From assembly GCA_033398695.1 (NCBI GenBank), contig CM065803.1, positions 44,073,501 through 44,137,500 on the forward strand: a DNA stretch of 64,000 nucleotides, in the 5' to 3' direction. Position 1 is the stretch's first letter. Each line of letters starts with the position of its first letter. The notes beneath the pieces were generated by a model. The model was not told the origin of the DNA and ran no database searches. It saw only the letters and a list, made by a program, of their open reading frames with translations. Below are positions 42,511 to 54,744 of the stretch, in pieces. This DNA comes from Orobanche coerulescens. Its lineage: Eukaryota > Streptophyta > Magnoliopsida > Lamiales > Orobanchaceae. The translations under genes were made by a program, and so were the position numbers.

Positions 42511-44217
42511 CGCGCGCTACCGATACACTTTTAGCGCACGCTACGTTTGGTCGATAGCGCGCGCTAACTGAATCAGGTGTGTACGGGCAGTTCACTTCTG
42601 GACTCGGCTGTTGTCCAGGTAGCGCTTGCTATGGCCGATACTGCGCGCTACTGAGAGGCTATTAGCGCACGCTACGTTTCGAGTAGCGCACGATAACGTC
42701 CCAGAATCTGGTTACTGGACTGGGACATTTACTTCTAGACTGGAGTTTTGTCCCGTTAGCGCACGCTAACTTATGAGGATTAGCGCGCGCTAACACTCCC
42801 TGGCTATATAAACCAGGGAGTTGACCCAGATGAACGTATTATTTCTCTTTTCTTTCCCCCTCCGCGGCGTTGGCGATTCCAGGCGATTTTCTTGACGATT
42901 TCTTCCTCTAATCATCTCAACCATCATCTTCTTTGAGTTCTTGGTGTATAATAACAACATCAACGTGAATCTTTCATCCTAATCCAAGGTAAACCTCTTA
43001 GAACCCTACTTTTGGATAATTTGGGGGTTTTGAGATTTTCATCCGATTCGTCCCGTTTTGTTGGTTAATCCATGATGTATATATGATTAATCTTGTTGAT
43101 ATTATTAGTTTTCCTACGGATTCATGGTATATTTTCATGGTTTTACGTAATTGACAGGGTTTGGTTGTGGTCCGCCCTCGATGTTATTTTTATACGAATA
43201 TACATGAATCGTAGGCGGGTTTTCGAGTGTATTCCAATTCCGTATTTATCTAGAGTTGGTTTTGATTATGTTCTTCGAATCGTTAGGTTTGGTGCTGTCG
43301 GTTCCTAGCATTCGTCGGTGATTTTCCTTTCCGTTCGTTGCGTCATCAATTATTCAAGGCAAGTATTTTTTTGGAAACCTTTATGCTTAACGTGAAATGG
43401 TAATGTATAATGTGTGTGCTTTGCTCACCCCGGGAGGGTCCGACGGGGCCTCGGGGGAATCTATGACTTCACTCTGGATTCATGAGTTTGTTTAGCTAGC
43501 CATCCCGGGAGGGTCCTCAGAGGCCTCGGGTGGGATTTGTGGCTTCGTCCCGGTCCTAGGCGATGCATGTGCGTGATTTGTTTTATGATATGGCCAGCCC
43601 GGGAGGGTCCTTAGAGGCCTATGGTGGGATTTGTGGCTTCGTCCTGGTCCTAGGCAAATTTAATTGTGACTGTTTGTTTCCGGAAAAGACATGTCTGGTT
43701 TTGGTTTTGAAATGAATTGGTGCATTGTACTATGAAACGTGTAAGCGATTGGTTTGCCTTGATTACTTGTACTAGCATAATTGCTAACCCCTTTAGGGAC
43801 CCGTCTTGGGGAATTCTTGTTATGGATTTCAGGTTATGTTATGCCGGATGAGCGGGCGCTGGGACAGTACGAGGATGTTGGCCAGGGTCGTTGACACGTG
43901 CATTCGAGTCTTCTTATTTCTCTTGTCTAATTCGATATGGTTGTTTCCCACATTTATAAATTTATAGATTGTACTCGCGAGTACTTAGGCTTTTAATTTC
44001 TAACTTCGTTTTGTATTAACTCAAATTGCTATATTGTCGGTTGATGTTTATTACGCCGGTTTCTCCGGGTGTATCTTTATATGTTGTATTATTTAAATGT
44101 GTGTCTTTGCTAACCGAGATGGTTAGTCGAGTGGTGTTTTCCTTATTTTAGCCTGGTGGGTCCCATGTAGGGGTCCACGTCGCTGTAATATATTCCGAAT
44201 ATCTCAGGGGTGTTACA
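42511..44217 (+). repeat. Tekay-A 3' LTR, second part
   Basis: Continues the Tekay-A LTR from inside the array through TATATAA (42805-42811), the three tandem units and the CTAACCCC hairpin to GGGTGTTACA at 44217. AAATA (44218-44222) follows as target duplication. Confidence 0.92.
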
Positions 44218-44249
44218 AAATACTCCTGTTGGAAAAATAGCTTAATTAA

Positions 44250-44269
44250 TACCATAATTAATTATGGTA
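44250..44269. repeat. Perfect 20-base palindrome in copia-2 LTR
   Basis: TACCATAATTAATTATGGTA reads the same on both strands. It begins 23 bases from the LTR start. In the 3' LTR (58509 onward) one base differs (TACTATAATTAATTATGGTA). Confidence 0.9.
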
Positions 44270-44945
44270 ATTAATGACATTAAATGGTATATTTGGAATC
44301 TACATTTTGTGTAGATTAATTTAGTGTATTTACTTGTTCAATCTCGTTAAGAAGTGAATGAGTAATTAATGCACAAAGTTAAGCCGTTTAATAGTTGGGA
44401 ATGTGGTGTGGAATCCCATCCCACATTGGAGAAGCAAGGAAAAGTTGAGCTATTTATAAAGGACTTTCCATCGTAAAAGAGCAATCAAGTGTGCTCCATT
44501 ATGGTGCACCCTAGTTGGCTTTAATTAATTTTTAAGGCTAAAATCTGTATCCTACGAAGAAGGTGCAAAGCACCTTCCGAGTCCGAGTCCGAGTCCGAGC
44601 ACGTGCACGTCGCACATGTCGCAACAAGCACTTCGTAGGCGCACTTTGCACTTCGCTCGAACGCCTCGGGGCGATGAGCTATGAGGAGCCTTTCGTTTTG
44701 ACAGCTGGAATAGTGGCTCGAGTGACATGGCGGGTGACTAAGATGACACGTGGCAGTGACATGTCAAATAGATGATCACGTGCGGTGATTCAGGACCTAA
44801 CCAGTGCAATGGTTCATACCATTCGTCCCAATCTGAACCAGCACAATGGTTTGGCTCTTCTGAACCAATGCAGCCCTTCCCACCGGACCACAAGGTGTCT
44901 ATCCAGCCAGAAAGTCACACTGATTCGGACAGGGTACTTACAGGC

Positions 44946-44953
44946 TATAAATA
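44946..44953 (+). promoter_or_regulatory. Copia-2 LTR TATA box
   Basis: TATAAATA about 310 bases upstream of the gag ATG. No CpG palindrome array precedes it. Confidence 0.6.
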
Positions 44954-45258
44954 AGCCCTGCAGATGATGATTATACATACATAATTAATCAAGATAATAA
45001 TACACTCATACTAGCCTAAGTTCATACTACAAGTCCCGAATATCCAGTAGTTCGCCCGGAATTCGATTCCTAGTACAAGGTATCGAGTTCGTAGAAAAAC
45101 CGTTGTATCTTGGGGACGTTTGCCATTCAACCGTGTGTACTGTGCGAGGCAATTTCGTCTTATGGAGAGAGAGTCCAACTCTTGCCTTGTTTTTGCATCA
45201 TTTATCATTTTCTACAGCATCTACAACAACAATCATAAGACGAAATTTTTTGTAGAAG

Positions 45259-47076
45259 ATGGTGTCGTCAAGCAACAATGTTCATGCTCCTGCCCATGCC
45301 GAAAAACTAGAGAAGTTCTCAGGTACTGATTTCAAACGTTGGCAATCAAAAATGCTGTTCTACCTTACTACTCTCAACCTCTGTCGCTTCCTTTCCGAAT
45401 CTCCTCCTGTTGTGGGTAATTATGAAACTGACACCCAGAAACGCACGGCATTGGATGCATGGCATCATAGCGACTTCTTATGTCGGAACTATATTTTGAA
45501 TGGGCTGGATGACACACTTTACAGTGTTTATTCCACAATCAAAACGTCCAAAGAGTTGTGGGACTCGTTGGAGACAAAATATAAAACAGAAGATGCCGGT
45601 TTGAAGAAGTTCATCGTGGGTCGTTTTCTAGACTTCAAAATGGTGGACACCAAAACTATTCTCGAGCAAGTGCAGGAAATATAGTTGATCCTGCATGATA
45701 TTTTGGTAGAAGGAATGAGCTTGTCTGAATCCTTTCAAGTTGCTGCCATAATCGAGAAGTTGCCCCCGATGTGGAAGGACTTCAAAAACTACCTCAAGCA
45801 CAAACGCAAGGAAATGGGCCTTGAAGATCTTATTGTGCGACTGAGGATCGAAGAGGACAATCGGAAGACCGATGTCAAGATGAACAAGTCATCTATGGAG
45901 GCAAAAGCAAATCTCATCGAGTCAAGCAACAACAAAAAGCAGAAATTTAACGGGAAGAAGCAAGACTCGAAGAATCAAAAGAAGATCAAAGGAGAATGCT
46001 ACAACTGCGGTAAATTCGGGCATATAGCGAAAAATTGCCGCAAACCAAAGAAGGACAAGAAGAGAGATCAAGCAAATGTTATCGAGAATAAGTATGTTCC
46101 CGTTGATTTGTCCAGTCTTGATCTGTGTGCAGTTATAGAAGAAATCAATATGGTAGGAATCCCAGTCGGATGGTGGGTGGACACCGACGCTACTAAACAT
46201 ATTTGTGCCGATAAAACCATGTTCTCCTCATACGAGCCCATCACCGAAGAAAAAAAGTTGTACATGGGAAACTCCGTTGCCTCAAATATTGTCGGAACTG
46301 GAGAGGTTATACTCAAGATGATGTTGGGATTGAAATTGATGCTCAAGAATGTGCTACATGTTCCAGACATCCGTAAGAATCTTGTGTCTAGCTCAGCATT
46401 GAGCAAAGCCGGATTTAGGCTAGTGTTTGAAGCGGATAAAGTTGTAATAACTAAAAATGGTCACTTTATCGGAAAAGGCTATATAGATAACGGCCTTTTC
46501 AAACTGAATTCTATCAATGTACGTGGTGGAAATGAAATAAACGATAAGTTTGTTTATTTGGTTGAGTCTCCTAATTTATGGCATGATAGATTAGGACATG
46601 CAAATCTAAATATACTATGTCGTTTAGTAAATTTAGATTTATTGCCAAAAATGACTTTCGATCAACACAAAATGTGTGAAATTTGTGTTGAAGTAAAAAT
46701 GGCAAAATCTCCTTTTCATTCAGTGGAAAGATCGACAAAACCTCTTGAATTGATTCACACCGATCTGTGCGATTTAAAACTTGTGCAAACAAGAGGTGGA
46801 AAGAATTATTTTATAACTTTTATACATGATTGCACAAGATTTTTTTATGTGTATCTTTTGAGAAGTAAAGACGAAGCATTCGAAGCTTTCAAAACATACA
46901 AAACAGAAGTTGAAAATCAACTCAACACCAAAATCAAAATGATTCGAAGTGATCGAGGGGGTGAATATGTTGCACCTTTTGAAGAATATTGTCGTGAAAA
47001 TGGCATTATTCACCAAACGACTGCACCTTATGCACCCCAATCGAATGGTGTTGCCGAACGAAAGAATAGAACATAG
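45259..47076 (+). pseudogene. Copia-2 gag, protease and integrase
   Basis: One frame from ATG 45259 ([20 protein letters not shown]), interrupted by TAG 45682-45684 in place of a residue in the QEI/LILHDIL segment. Gag (UBN2-like) covers the first 230 residues, with [17 protein letters not shown] and [15 protein letters not shown] zinc knuckle [14 protein letters not shown] follows. Protease reads [12 protein letters not shown], so the DTG motif has become DTD, a G-to-A type change. Integrase has [35 protein letters not shown] and GVAERKNRT with all three acidic residues. The frame stops at TAG 47074-47076, probably from TTG. Confidence 0.88.
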
Positions 47077-47908
47077 AAGGAAATGATGAATGCTATGTTG
47101 ATAAGCTCGGGCCTATCACTTAACATGTGGGGAGAAGATATTCTTTCGGCCAATAAAATTTTGAATAAATTACCCAAAAAGAAGCAAGATAAAACTCCAT
47201 ATGAATTATGGAAAGGAAGGAAGTCGTCCTATAAATACTTAAAAGAGTGGGGGTGCTTAGCAAAAGTTGAAGTACCGAAACCCAAGCAAGTAAAAATAGG
47301 ACCAAAAACAGTTGATTGCATTCTCATAGGATATGCAAATAATAGTAGTGCGTACCGATTTTTGGTACAGGAATCGGAAGTACCCGATATAAATGAGGGA
47401 ATGATCATAGAATCAAGAAATGCCATATTTTTTAAACTATATTCCCTAAGAAAGAAAAGAATGAAATAAGTTCAAAAAAGAGGACTTATGATGAAATCTC
47501 GCCAAATAATAATGGACCAACACCGCAACCAAGGCGAGGAAAAAGAATAAAAACTGCAAAAACCTTTGGTCTGAATTTTGTAGTCTACTCTTTAGAAGAT
47601 GAACCGAAGACAATCAAGGAAGCATTGTCTGGTTCTAATACCGATCTATGGCAAGAAGCTATTAATAGTGAAATCGAGTCAATCTTGAACAATCACATTT
47701 GGCATATTGTTGGTCTTCCTCCGGGAAATAAACCTTTAGGTTGCAAGTGGATTCTCAGAAGAAATACAACGGTATAAATCTATTGACAAAATACAAGGCA
47801 CGTTTGGTAGCCAAATGATACAAACAAAAAAAAGGGTATGATTACTTTGATACATACTCACCAGTTACTCGGATTACATCCATTAGAACGCTACTTGCAA
47901 TAGCAGCA
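47077..47908 (+). pseudogene. Copia-2 integrase C-terminus and RT N-terminus, broken
   Basis: 47083-47450 continues integrase (ANKILNKLPKKKQDKTPYELW, KEWGCLAKVEVPKPKQ). A shift near 47445 moves to another frame with SSKKRTYDEIS, EDEPKTIKEALSG, WQEAINSEIESI and PLGCKWILRRN, which is the start of RT. It meets TAA 47774, and a second shift leads to YKARLVAK, a TGA near 47815, and [20 protein letters not shown]. This runs on in frame to the next segment. Confidence 0.8.
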
Positions 47909-49141
47909 TTGTACAATCTTGAGATACACCAAATGGATGTAAAAATGGCCTTTCTCAATGGAGATTTAGAAGATAAAATTTATATGGAACAACCCGAAGG
48001 GTTCGTGGTTCCCGGCCAAGAAAACAAAGTTTGTAAACTTGTTAAGTCTTTATATGGACTTAAGCAAGCACCCAAACAATGGCATGAGAAATTTGACCAA
48101 GTAATGATGTCAAATGGTTTCAAAATCAATGAATGTGATCAATATGTGTACATCATAGGTACATCTGACAATTTTGTCATTGTGTGTCTATATGTTGATG
48201 ATATACTAATTATGGGTAGCAATAATAAAATCATCATATGCACTAAGGAAATGTTAAAGAAGAACTTCGACATGAAGGATATGGGATTAGCCGATGTGAT
48301 TCTAGGAATCAAGATCTTCAGAAAACCCGATGGAATAGTCTTATCACAATCTCACTATGTTGAGAATGTGCTTAAGAAATTCAAGGCATACGATCTACCT
48401 CCGGCTAAGACACCTGTTGACTTAAGTTTACACTTAGCCAAAAATCGAGGAGAACCCATATCACAAATAGAATATGCTAGGATAATTGGAAGCCTAATGT
48501 ACTTAGCAAATTGTACAAGGCCAGACATAATATATTCTATTAGTAAATTGAGTCGGTTTACGAGTAATCCCGGAAAGGATCATTGGACCGCATTGACAAA
48601 AGTGTTGAGATACTTGAAACACACCGTCAATCATGGTATACACTATTCGAGATATCCAGCTGTTTTGGAAGGATATTGTGATGCCAATTGGATATCCGAT
48701 ACTAAAGACTCTAAATCCACAAGCGGTTATGTATTTACCATTGGTGGAGGAGCAATATCATGGAAATCTTCTAAGCAAACATGCATAGCCCGATGTACAA
48801 TGGAATCAGAGTTTATTGCTTTAGACAAAGCCGGCGAAGAAGCCAAATGGTTAAGAAACTTCTTAGAAGATATTCCCTGTTGGGAAAAACCTTTGCCTCC
48901 CGTTATGATACATTGTGATAGCATGGCAGTCATAGGGAGGGCAAAGAATAGTATATATAATGGTAAGTCTCGACATATTCATCGAAGACACAATACCATT
49001 AGACAATTGATCACTACAGTAATAATGTGTATTGACTATGTAAAGTCAAAAGACAATATAGCGGATCCGTTTACGAAAGGTATTAACCGTGATCAATTAT
49101 ATAATGCAGCAAGGGGAATGGGATTCAAATCCACACATTGA
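47909..49141 (+). pseudogene. Copia-2 RT and RNase H, open C-terminal segment
   Basis: A 410-residue open frame, longer than any other intact RT piece here. It contains [38 protein letters not shown], the catalytic box [45 protein letters not shown], RNase H with [31 protein letters not shown] and SRHIHRRHN, and the end [10 protein letters not shown]. All RT and RNase H acidic residues are visible. It lacks its N-terminal part because of the breaks upstream. Confidence 0.9.
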
Positions 49142-49589
49142 GAATTTTCATAATGGTAACTCAACTAGGATGATTGGAGATCCCAAGAACTTGGTTCAAT
49201 GAGACAACTAAGTTGAGAAAGTTCAAGTTAAGCACTTGAAAAACCATTCTCGTAGCTGTTCAAGTACAAGCCTGTAGTTTGTGGTGAAGGGTAAGCTTTT
49301 AGAGCTTTTAATGATTCCTATAGCCTTTTATAGCTGGAGTATGGCAGGATACTCTTTATAGCAGATCACCTATATAAGTGAAGAAGTAAGGCCGCTTCAT
49401 AAAATTATTAACACATATGAATCCAAGAAATGGTCCAAGGCCAAAATGGAGACAACGTGAGAATGAAAGATATTAGATCTATTATTGTGTGTATGTTATT
49501 GTCTTGGTTTACATAAAAGTTGACCGGTTCAAGACATCACGTTCACCGAGCAACGAGTAAATCCGATAGCATTACACTAAGGAAGGTTC
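49142..49589 (+). other. Copia-2 3' untranslated region, first part
   Basis: 448 bases after the RNase H stop without an ORF. It ends in GGTTC (49585-49589), the target duplication of the SIRE element, and resumes at 58390. Confidence 0.7.
49585..49589. repeat. Target site duplication of SIRE element, left copy
   Basis: GGTTC before the LTR start at 49590; the same GGTTC is at 58390-58394, right after the 3' LTR. Confidence 0.92.
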
Positions 49590-50583
49590 TGTTGGTACAA
49601 TATTTGTAATAAATCATTTTATACATTTTAATGATGAGTTATGTAACCAAAATTTATTTTACATATTTTTCTACAGTTAACGTACGTAACAATTCACATA
49701 TAACGTATGTAACATTCACAAGTTTGGCAAGTGTTTTTATGCAGGTAACGTACGTAATGTATTATGCATAACGTACGTAAGGTTCGAAATTCTGCCCGTT
49801 GCTAGTCAACACGGAAAAAGTCATTAGCCGTTACACAAAGTCTTCACATCCAACGGATCTTTGTCTGAAAGATAACATACGTAATCATTGATTCCATAAC
49901 GTACGTAAGGAGTTTCACCATATGCCACTGGACTATTTTTGGGAGTTCATTACGGTCGTTACTAAAGTTACGTAACGTACGTAATATAAATAACGTACGT
50001 AGCCAAGCCTATATAACGTACGTTAAGGATGCCACTGCTCCAATGGGAAACTCACCTCATGAAGGCTATAAATAGCACCTTTCAAGGATTTGGAATACAC
50101 ACAAGTTACATGAGCTTACAAGCATACTCAAGCTATTTCAAACAAATATTCGAGAGATATGCACATTCCATATTGTGATACGAGAAAATTTGCTCTATTA
50201 TTTCATATCTATATTCTTGTATCAAAGAGCAATATATCTTGTAAATTCGAGTTCCTACTCGCAATTGTTTTACTGTAAGGTTGTCGTCTACCCAGAAAAA
50301 CAAGAGAGTTTTAGTGAGGTTGTTCTTGAGCCCAGAAATCAAGAAATTGTAAGAGTTGGCACTAAACTAGAAAGTGCATTCTAAGTTTCTAAGAAAAGTC
50401 CTAGTCGGTAAAACTAGGTAGGGTACGTAGGCTTCGTTAATAGCCGAACCTCTCGAACAATTTCTTGTGTTCTTTTTTTTCCGCATTTTACTTACTCCGA
50501 TATTTTAGCTTCCGCACAAAAAGAGTTCAAAACTCTTATCTGCACTATTCAACCCCCCTTCTAGTGGCGGTACCAATCCAACA
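49590..50583 (+). repeat. SIRE 5' LTR
   Basis: From TGTTGGTACAATATTTG to TACCAATCCAACA. It differs from the 3' LTR (57395-58389) at few scattered positions, mostly substitutions. It contains the ACGTACGT palindrome array and TATAAATA. Confidence 0.93.
49678..50074 (+). promoter_or_regulatory. SIRE LTR promoter: TAACGTACGTAA array plus TATA
   Basis: Palindromes with core CGTACG (some CATACG, CGTATG or CGGTCG) at about 49681, 49704, 49749, 49772, 49876, 49900, 49953, 49976, 49994 and 50017. The steps are 23, 45, 23, 104, 24, 53, 23, 18 and 23. TATAAATA is at 50067-50074. The 3' LTR repeats the layout (57484-57879). Position suggests promoter elements. Confidence 0.74.
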
Positions 50584-50585
50584 AT

Positions 50586-50597
50586 TGGTATCGTAGC
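50586..50597 (+). other. SIRE primer binding site
   Basis: TGGTATCGTAGC two bases after the LTR end, a tRNA-Met-type site with two differences from TGGTATCAGAGC. Confidence 0.8.
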
Positions 50598-50644
50598 AGT
50601 CTCTTTTTCACCGGATTAACACCCGCTAGAGAAAAGATCCAGAA

Positions 50645-51982
50645 ATGGCCTTTATCCACTCTTCTCTTGAAGGCAACACTCTCAATCGCCCTCCTTTCTT
50701 CGACGGTTCAAACTTTATGACATGGAAGAAGAAAATGTCTATCTTTATCCGAGCACACGATATTGAAATTTGGAAGGTCATTGCTCTTGGACCTACCATT
50801 CCTAAGAATCTAGATGGCTCGATCAAAAGCTTTGAAGAATACGACGATGCCGACTAGAAGAACGATCACTTCAATAGTAAAGCTACTCAACTGCTTTACT
50901 GTGCTCTCAACCCAGAGGATCACAATAGAACATCTTCTTGCGATACGGCCAAAGAGATCTGGAAAATGTTCAAAATTAACCATGAAGGTACGAGTCAAGT
51001 GAAGGAAACAAAAATCAATATGCTTCTTCACGATTTTGAACTCTTCACTATGAAAGAAGAAAGCATTACTACTATGCTTGACCGCTTCTCGGCTATCACA
51101 AATGGGCTAGCTTCCTTCGGGAAACCTATATCAAGTAGTGATAAAGCCGACAAAATCCTTCGATCTCTATCAAGAGAATGGGACGCTACTGTTACGGCTA
51201 TCATGGAGCCGAAAGATCTCAACGCCATTGAATTCAGCGCTCTCATTGGATCTCTCATCAATTACGAGATTGTCATTAAATCTTGAAGTTCGAAACCAAA
51301 GCCCAAGGAGAGAGAAAGGACGATCTCCTTCAAAGCTAAAGAAGATAGCGATCTAAAATATGAACCTATCGAAGAAGAGCATGAAGAAACCGCCTTTTAT
51401 GCCAAAAACATAAAGAAATTCAAAAATCTTCTACAAAGGCGCCGGAGGGACATCAAACAAGAACCAAGGGATGAATCCAAAATGACTCCCTTCCCACAAA
51501 ATAAAAGGTTCGACAATACTTGTCGAAGGTGCGGCGTTCCAGGCCATTTTGCTAAAGATTGTCGTGCTGCTGCTCCAATGAGTTCATCTAAACAACCTCA
51601 CAAAAAGTTCAAAAAGAAGGAAGTCTATGTCGCTACATGGAGTGATGATGATCTTGATGATGAACCTCAAGTTCAAACCAATCTTTCTCTAATGGCCTGC
51701 GCATCCGAAGATAGCGATGAAGAAGTCGAGGTTAGTGATTCTTCTCATGAAGAACTTCTTGATGCTTTCGAATCTTTAAACAATGAATACGGAAAAGTTT
51801 GCAATAGTAATAAAGATTTGAAAAAGAAAATAAAATCTCTTGAAAGTGAAAATTCAAAATTATTGAAAAACAAGGACGTATCGATTGATCATACAAATTG
51901 TCTCAAAACCGAGAAAATTCTGAGAGATGATTTACACAAAACTCAGAAAGCATTGAAACTTTACATTAGAAAATTCTCGTGA
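50645..51982 (+). pseudogene. SIRE gag
   Basis: Starts ATG 50645 (MAFIHSSLEGNTLNRPPFF), 48 bases after the primer site. Gag core motifs are FDGSNFMTWKKKMSIFI and AKEIWKMFKINHEGTSQVKETK. An acidic and lysine-rich spacer leads to a zinc knuckle CRRCGVPGHFAKDC near residue 292, and then a coiled-coil-like region KKKIKSLESENSKLLKNKD. In-frame stops are TAG 50855-50857 (probably from TGG) and TGA 51284-51286. The last residues are out of register: another frame continues ENSREVMTNLSNSYLVKN past 51982. Confidence 0.87.
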
Positions 51983-52350
51983 GGTAATGACAAATTTGAG
52001 CAACTCTTATTTGGTCAAAAATTTTCTCTTTCAAAACAAGGACTCGGATATAATTTATTTCCAATGAAAAAGTCCTTAGAAATTACCACTTTTAGAAATT
52101 ACCACGAAAGATTCGGACACTTTAAAAATGGGAATTCCATCATGTCCAAAATGTTTAAAACCAGGACATACTGAAACTTACTGTAGAAGTTCTAGATGAA
52201 CTATAAAAGTCAAACAAATTTGGGTACCTAAAGGGACCATTGTTAAAAATCAAGTTTTTATATCTAACTCCACAGGACCCAAATTAGCCTGGGTACCTAT
52301 AAAACGGAAGAAAATTATTTTTGTAGGTACAAGCAAGGAAGACAACAATA
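51983..52350 (+). pseudogene. SIRE gag-pol junction, decayed
   Basis: Pieces of the gag C-terminus in shifting frames. They include a possible second zinc knuckle CPKCLKPGHTETYC (near 52146) and the QIWVPKG and AWVPIK words usual before protease in SIRE elements. Several stops lie here, and no frame is open for more than about 40 codons. Confidence 0.65.
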
Positions 52351-52755
52351 TCAAATAAATGGTATGTTGATAGTAGATTTTCAAATCACATGAGTGGAAA
52401 TGAACATCTCTTCACGGAGCTGAAAAAGGAAGATCGTGGCTGTGTAACATTTGGCGATAATAAAAAGGTCCAAATAAAAGGGAAGGGTAAGATATGTAAG
52501 AAACCTTTACCCACTATTGAAAATGCTCTATTTGTTGATGGTCTTTGTCATAATCTTCTAAGTGTTTCTCAACTCTGTGACACTGGTCTTAAATTAATTT
52601 TTGAAAGTGCGCATTGCACTGCGATGAGAAAAGACCAAGTTGTTTTTATTGGATTACGATATGGAAATATTTATATTGTTGATCTTCAAGATGAATCTTC
52701 TTTCGATAAAAAATGTTTACTTTCATATGATGAAAATACCGTAATTTGGCACTGA
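52351..52755 (+). pseudogene. SIRE protease and integrase zinc domain start
   Basis: The frame is open from about 52360 to TGA 52753. Protease begins WYVDSRFSNHMSG, where DSG is expected; the Gly codon is AGA (52375-52377). NALFVDGLCHNLLSVSQLCD is the typical segment between protease and integrase. The TGA stands where Trp is expected in the integrase zinc domain (IWH-stop-KLGHAS). Confidence 0.85.
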
Positions 52756-54744
52756 AAATTGGGCCATGCCTCATTACCACTTCTTTCAAAATTGGCCAAA
52801 AATGATATTGTCCGTGGTCTACCTAAATTAAATTTCAGAAAATACCACATCTGTGAGGCCTGTATTAAAGGCAAACATGCTAGAGGCTCGTTTAAACCGA
52901 AAATGGAAATTTCCACTAGTCGCATTCTTGAATTAATTCATATAGACTTGATTGGTCCGTCTCGACATGCTAGCTTAACAGGTAAACTTTATACTTTAGT
53001 TCTTGTTGATGATTTTTCGAGATTTACTTGGGTAAAATTCTTGACAAATAAAAATGACGCATTTAACGAATTTGTTAAGTGGTGTAAGGTTACCCAGAAG
53101 GAAAAAGAGTCACCAATTATCGCCATCCGAACCAATCATGGTGGAGAATTTGATTCAAATATTTTTGAAGATTGGTGCGATACTTATGGTATTGGGCACA
53201 ATTTTTTGGCACCTCGGACACCTCAACAAAATGGAGTTGTCGAGAGGAAGAATCTCTCTCTAGAAGAAATGAGCCGAACAATGCTCAATGAATATGGGCT
53301 TCCTAAATATTTCTGGGCCGAAGCCGTTAACACCGCTTGTTATGTTATTAATCGAGTCCATCTCTGGAGGAACAAAATGATGACCCCATATGAGATATTT
53401 AAAGGTAAAAAGCCCAATTTATCATATTTCCATCCATTTGGTTGTAAAGTATTTATTCATAATAATGTCAAGGATAATTTGGGAAAATTTGAATCAAAAT
53501 CTGATATTGGAATATTTCTTGGTTATTCAACTAACAGTAAAGCATATCATGTATTTAATTATAGAAGAGGCTCAGTAGAAGAGTCAATTCATGTAAAATT
53601 CGATGATACAGTTTTACCCCCGAGAAAGGTTGTTTTTGATGATGATGCAGGTATGGTTCCGGCTAAAGAAGTGTCAGAAGTATCAAAAGAGTTGGAGAAG
53701 CTCGACTTATGCTCGGACAAGCAGGAGGAGAATACTTACAACCTTCCTAAAGATTGGGCAAATGTGAAACACCATCCGATGGATCAAATTCTCGAAAAAA
53801 TCGATGAAGGTGTACGAACTAGGAGAAATATAAATGATTGTATTAACAATATTGCATTTATTTCTCTTACAGAACCAAAAAATATCGATGAAGCCATAAA
53901 TGACGAGAATTGGGCTATTGCTATGCAAGAAGAGCTAAACCAAATCGAAAGAAATAATGTTTGGGAATTGATTCTGGCACCGGTATACAAATCAATCATT
54001 GGTACTAAATGGGTTCATAAAATTAAAACCGATGATGATGGTCTCCCAATTAAAAATAAATCGAGATTGGTCGCCCAAGGTTATAATCAAGAAGAAGGCT
54101 TGGATTGTGAGGAAACATTTGCTCCTGTGGCTCGTCTTGAGGCAATTCGTCTTCACTGTGCCTTTGCCGCATACAAGAAAATCAAACTCCATCAAATGGA
54201 TGTAAAAAGTGCGTTCCTAAATGGAATCATACATGAGGAGGTGTGTGCCAAGCAACCGCCGGGTTTTGAATACTATGATCATCCTGATCATGTGTACAAG
54301 CTCCATAAAGCTCTTTATGGATTAAAACAAGCTCCGAGAGCATGGTATGATCGTTTAAGCACTTTTCTTATTTCAAATGGGTATAAAAGAGGCAATGTTG
54401 ATAATACCCTATTTATTAAGAATTTAGGTGATAATATGCTTATTTGTCAAATTTATGTGGACGATATTGTTTTTGGTGCAACTAACGAATCTCTGTCCCA
54501 AGAATTTTCATATCTTATGAAGGGAGAATTCCAAATGAGCATGATGGGAGAGTTTAAAAACTTTCTCGTACTCCAAATTAGGCAACTCAATGACGGAATA
54601 TTCATTCACCAATCCAAGTACGTCAATGAGATCCTAAAGAAATTTAAGATGGAAGATTGCAAAGATATATCTACTCCTATGTCTTCTACTCTTAATCTCG
54701 ACAAAGATGAAAAAGGTAAGTCTGTTGACCAAAAACAGTATTGA
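52756..54744 (+). pseudogene. SIRE integrase and reverse transcriptase
   Basis: A 661-residue open frame. Integrase has [40 protein letters not shown] and NGVVERKN. The second catalytic Asp of the usual RSDHGGEF is Asn (AAT 53134-53136), which should abolish strand transfer. RT has [46 protein letters not shown] and the intact catalytic box [11 protein letters not shown]. The end at TGA 54742-54744 fits CGA to TGA. Gene order protease-integrase-RT confirms copia. Confidence 0.92.

Larger units (their letters stand above)
25221..44217 (+). mobile_element. Tekay-A: complete Tekay/Del-type chromovirus carrying Tekay-B
   Basis: Both LTRs, primer site, gag, protease, RT, RNase H, integrase with chromodomain, hairpin and purine tract are present, flanked by AAATA. 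Removing Tekay-B and one GATAG leaves about 9.4 kb. The 5' LTR is 2222 bases; the 3' LTR is 557 plus 1707 bases on either side of Tekay-B. The gag-pol frame is one frame from 27683 to about 31000, interrupted by nonsense codons that fit C-to-T decay. A one-base insertion follows near 31000 and a short deletion near 31990. Catalytic residues of protease and RT are also changed, so the element is dead. Confidence 0.93.
44227..45226 (+). repeat. Copia-2 5' LTR, right end uncertain
   Basis: Starts TGTTGGAAAAATAGC; the first 180 bases match 58486-58661. It contains a 20-base perfect palindrome (44250-44269), CCGAGT microrepeats (44577-44599) and TATAAATA at 44946-44953. The end is set tentatively at CATCTACAACA near 45226. 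I find no TGGTATC-type primer site before gag, and the 3' LTR is too short here to fix the end. Confidence 0.6.
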
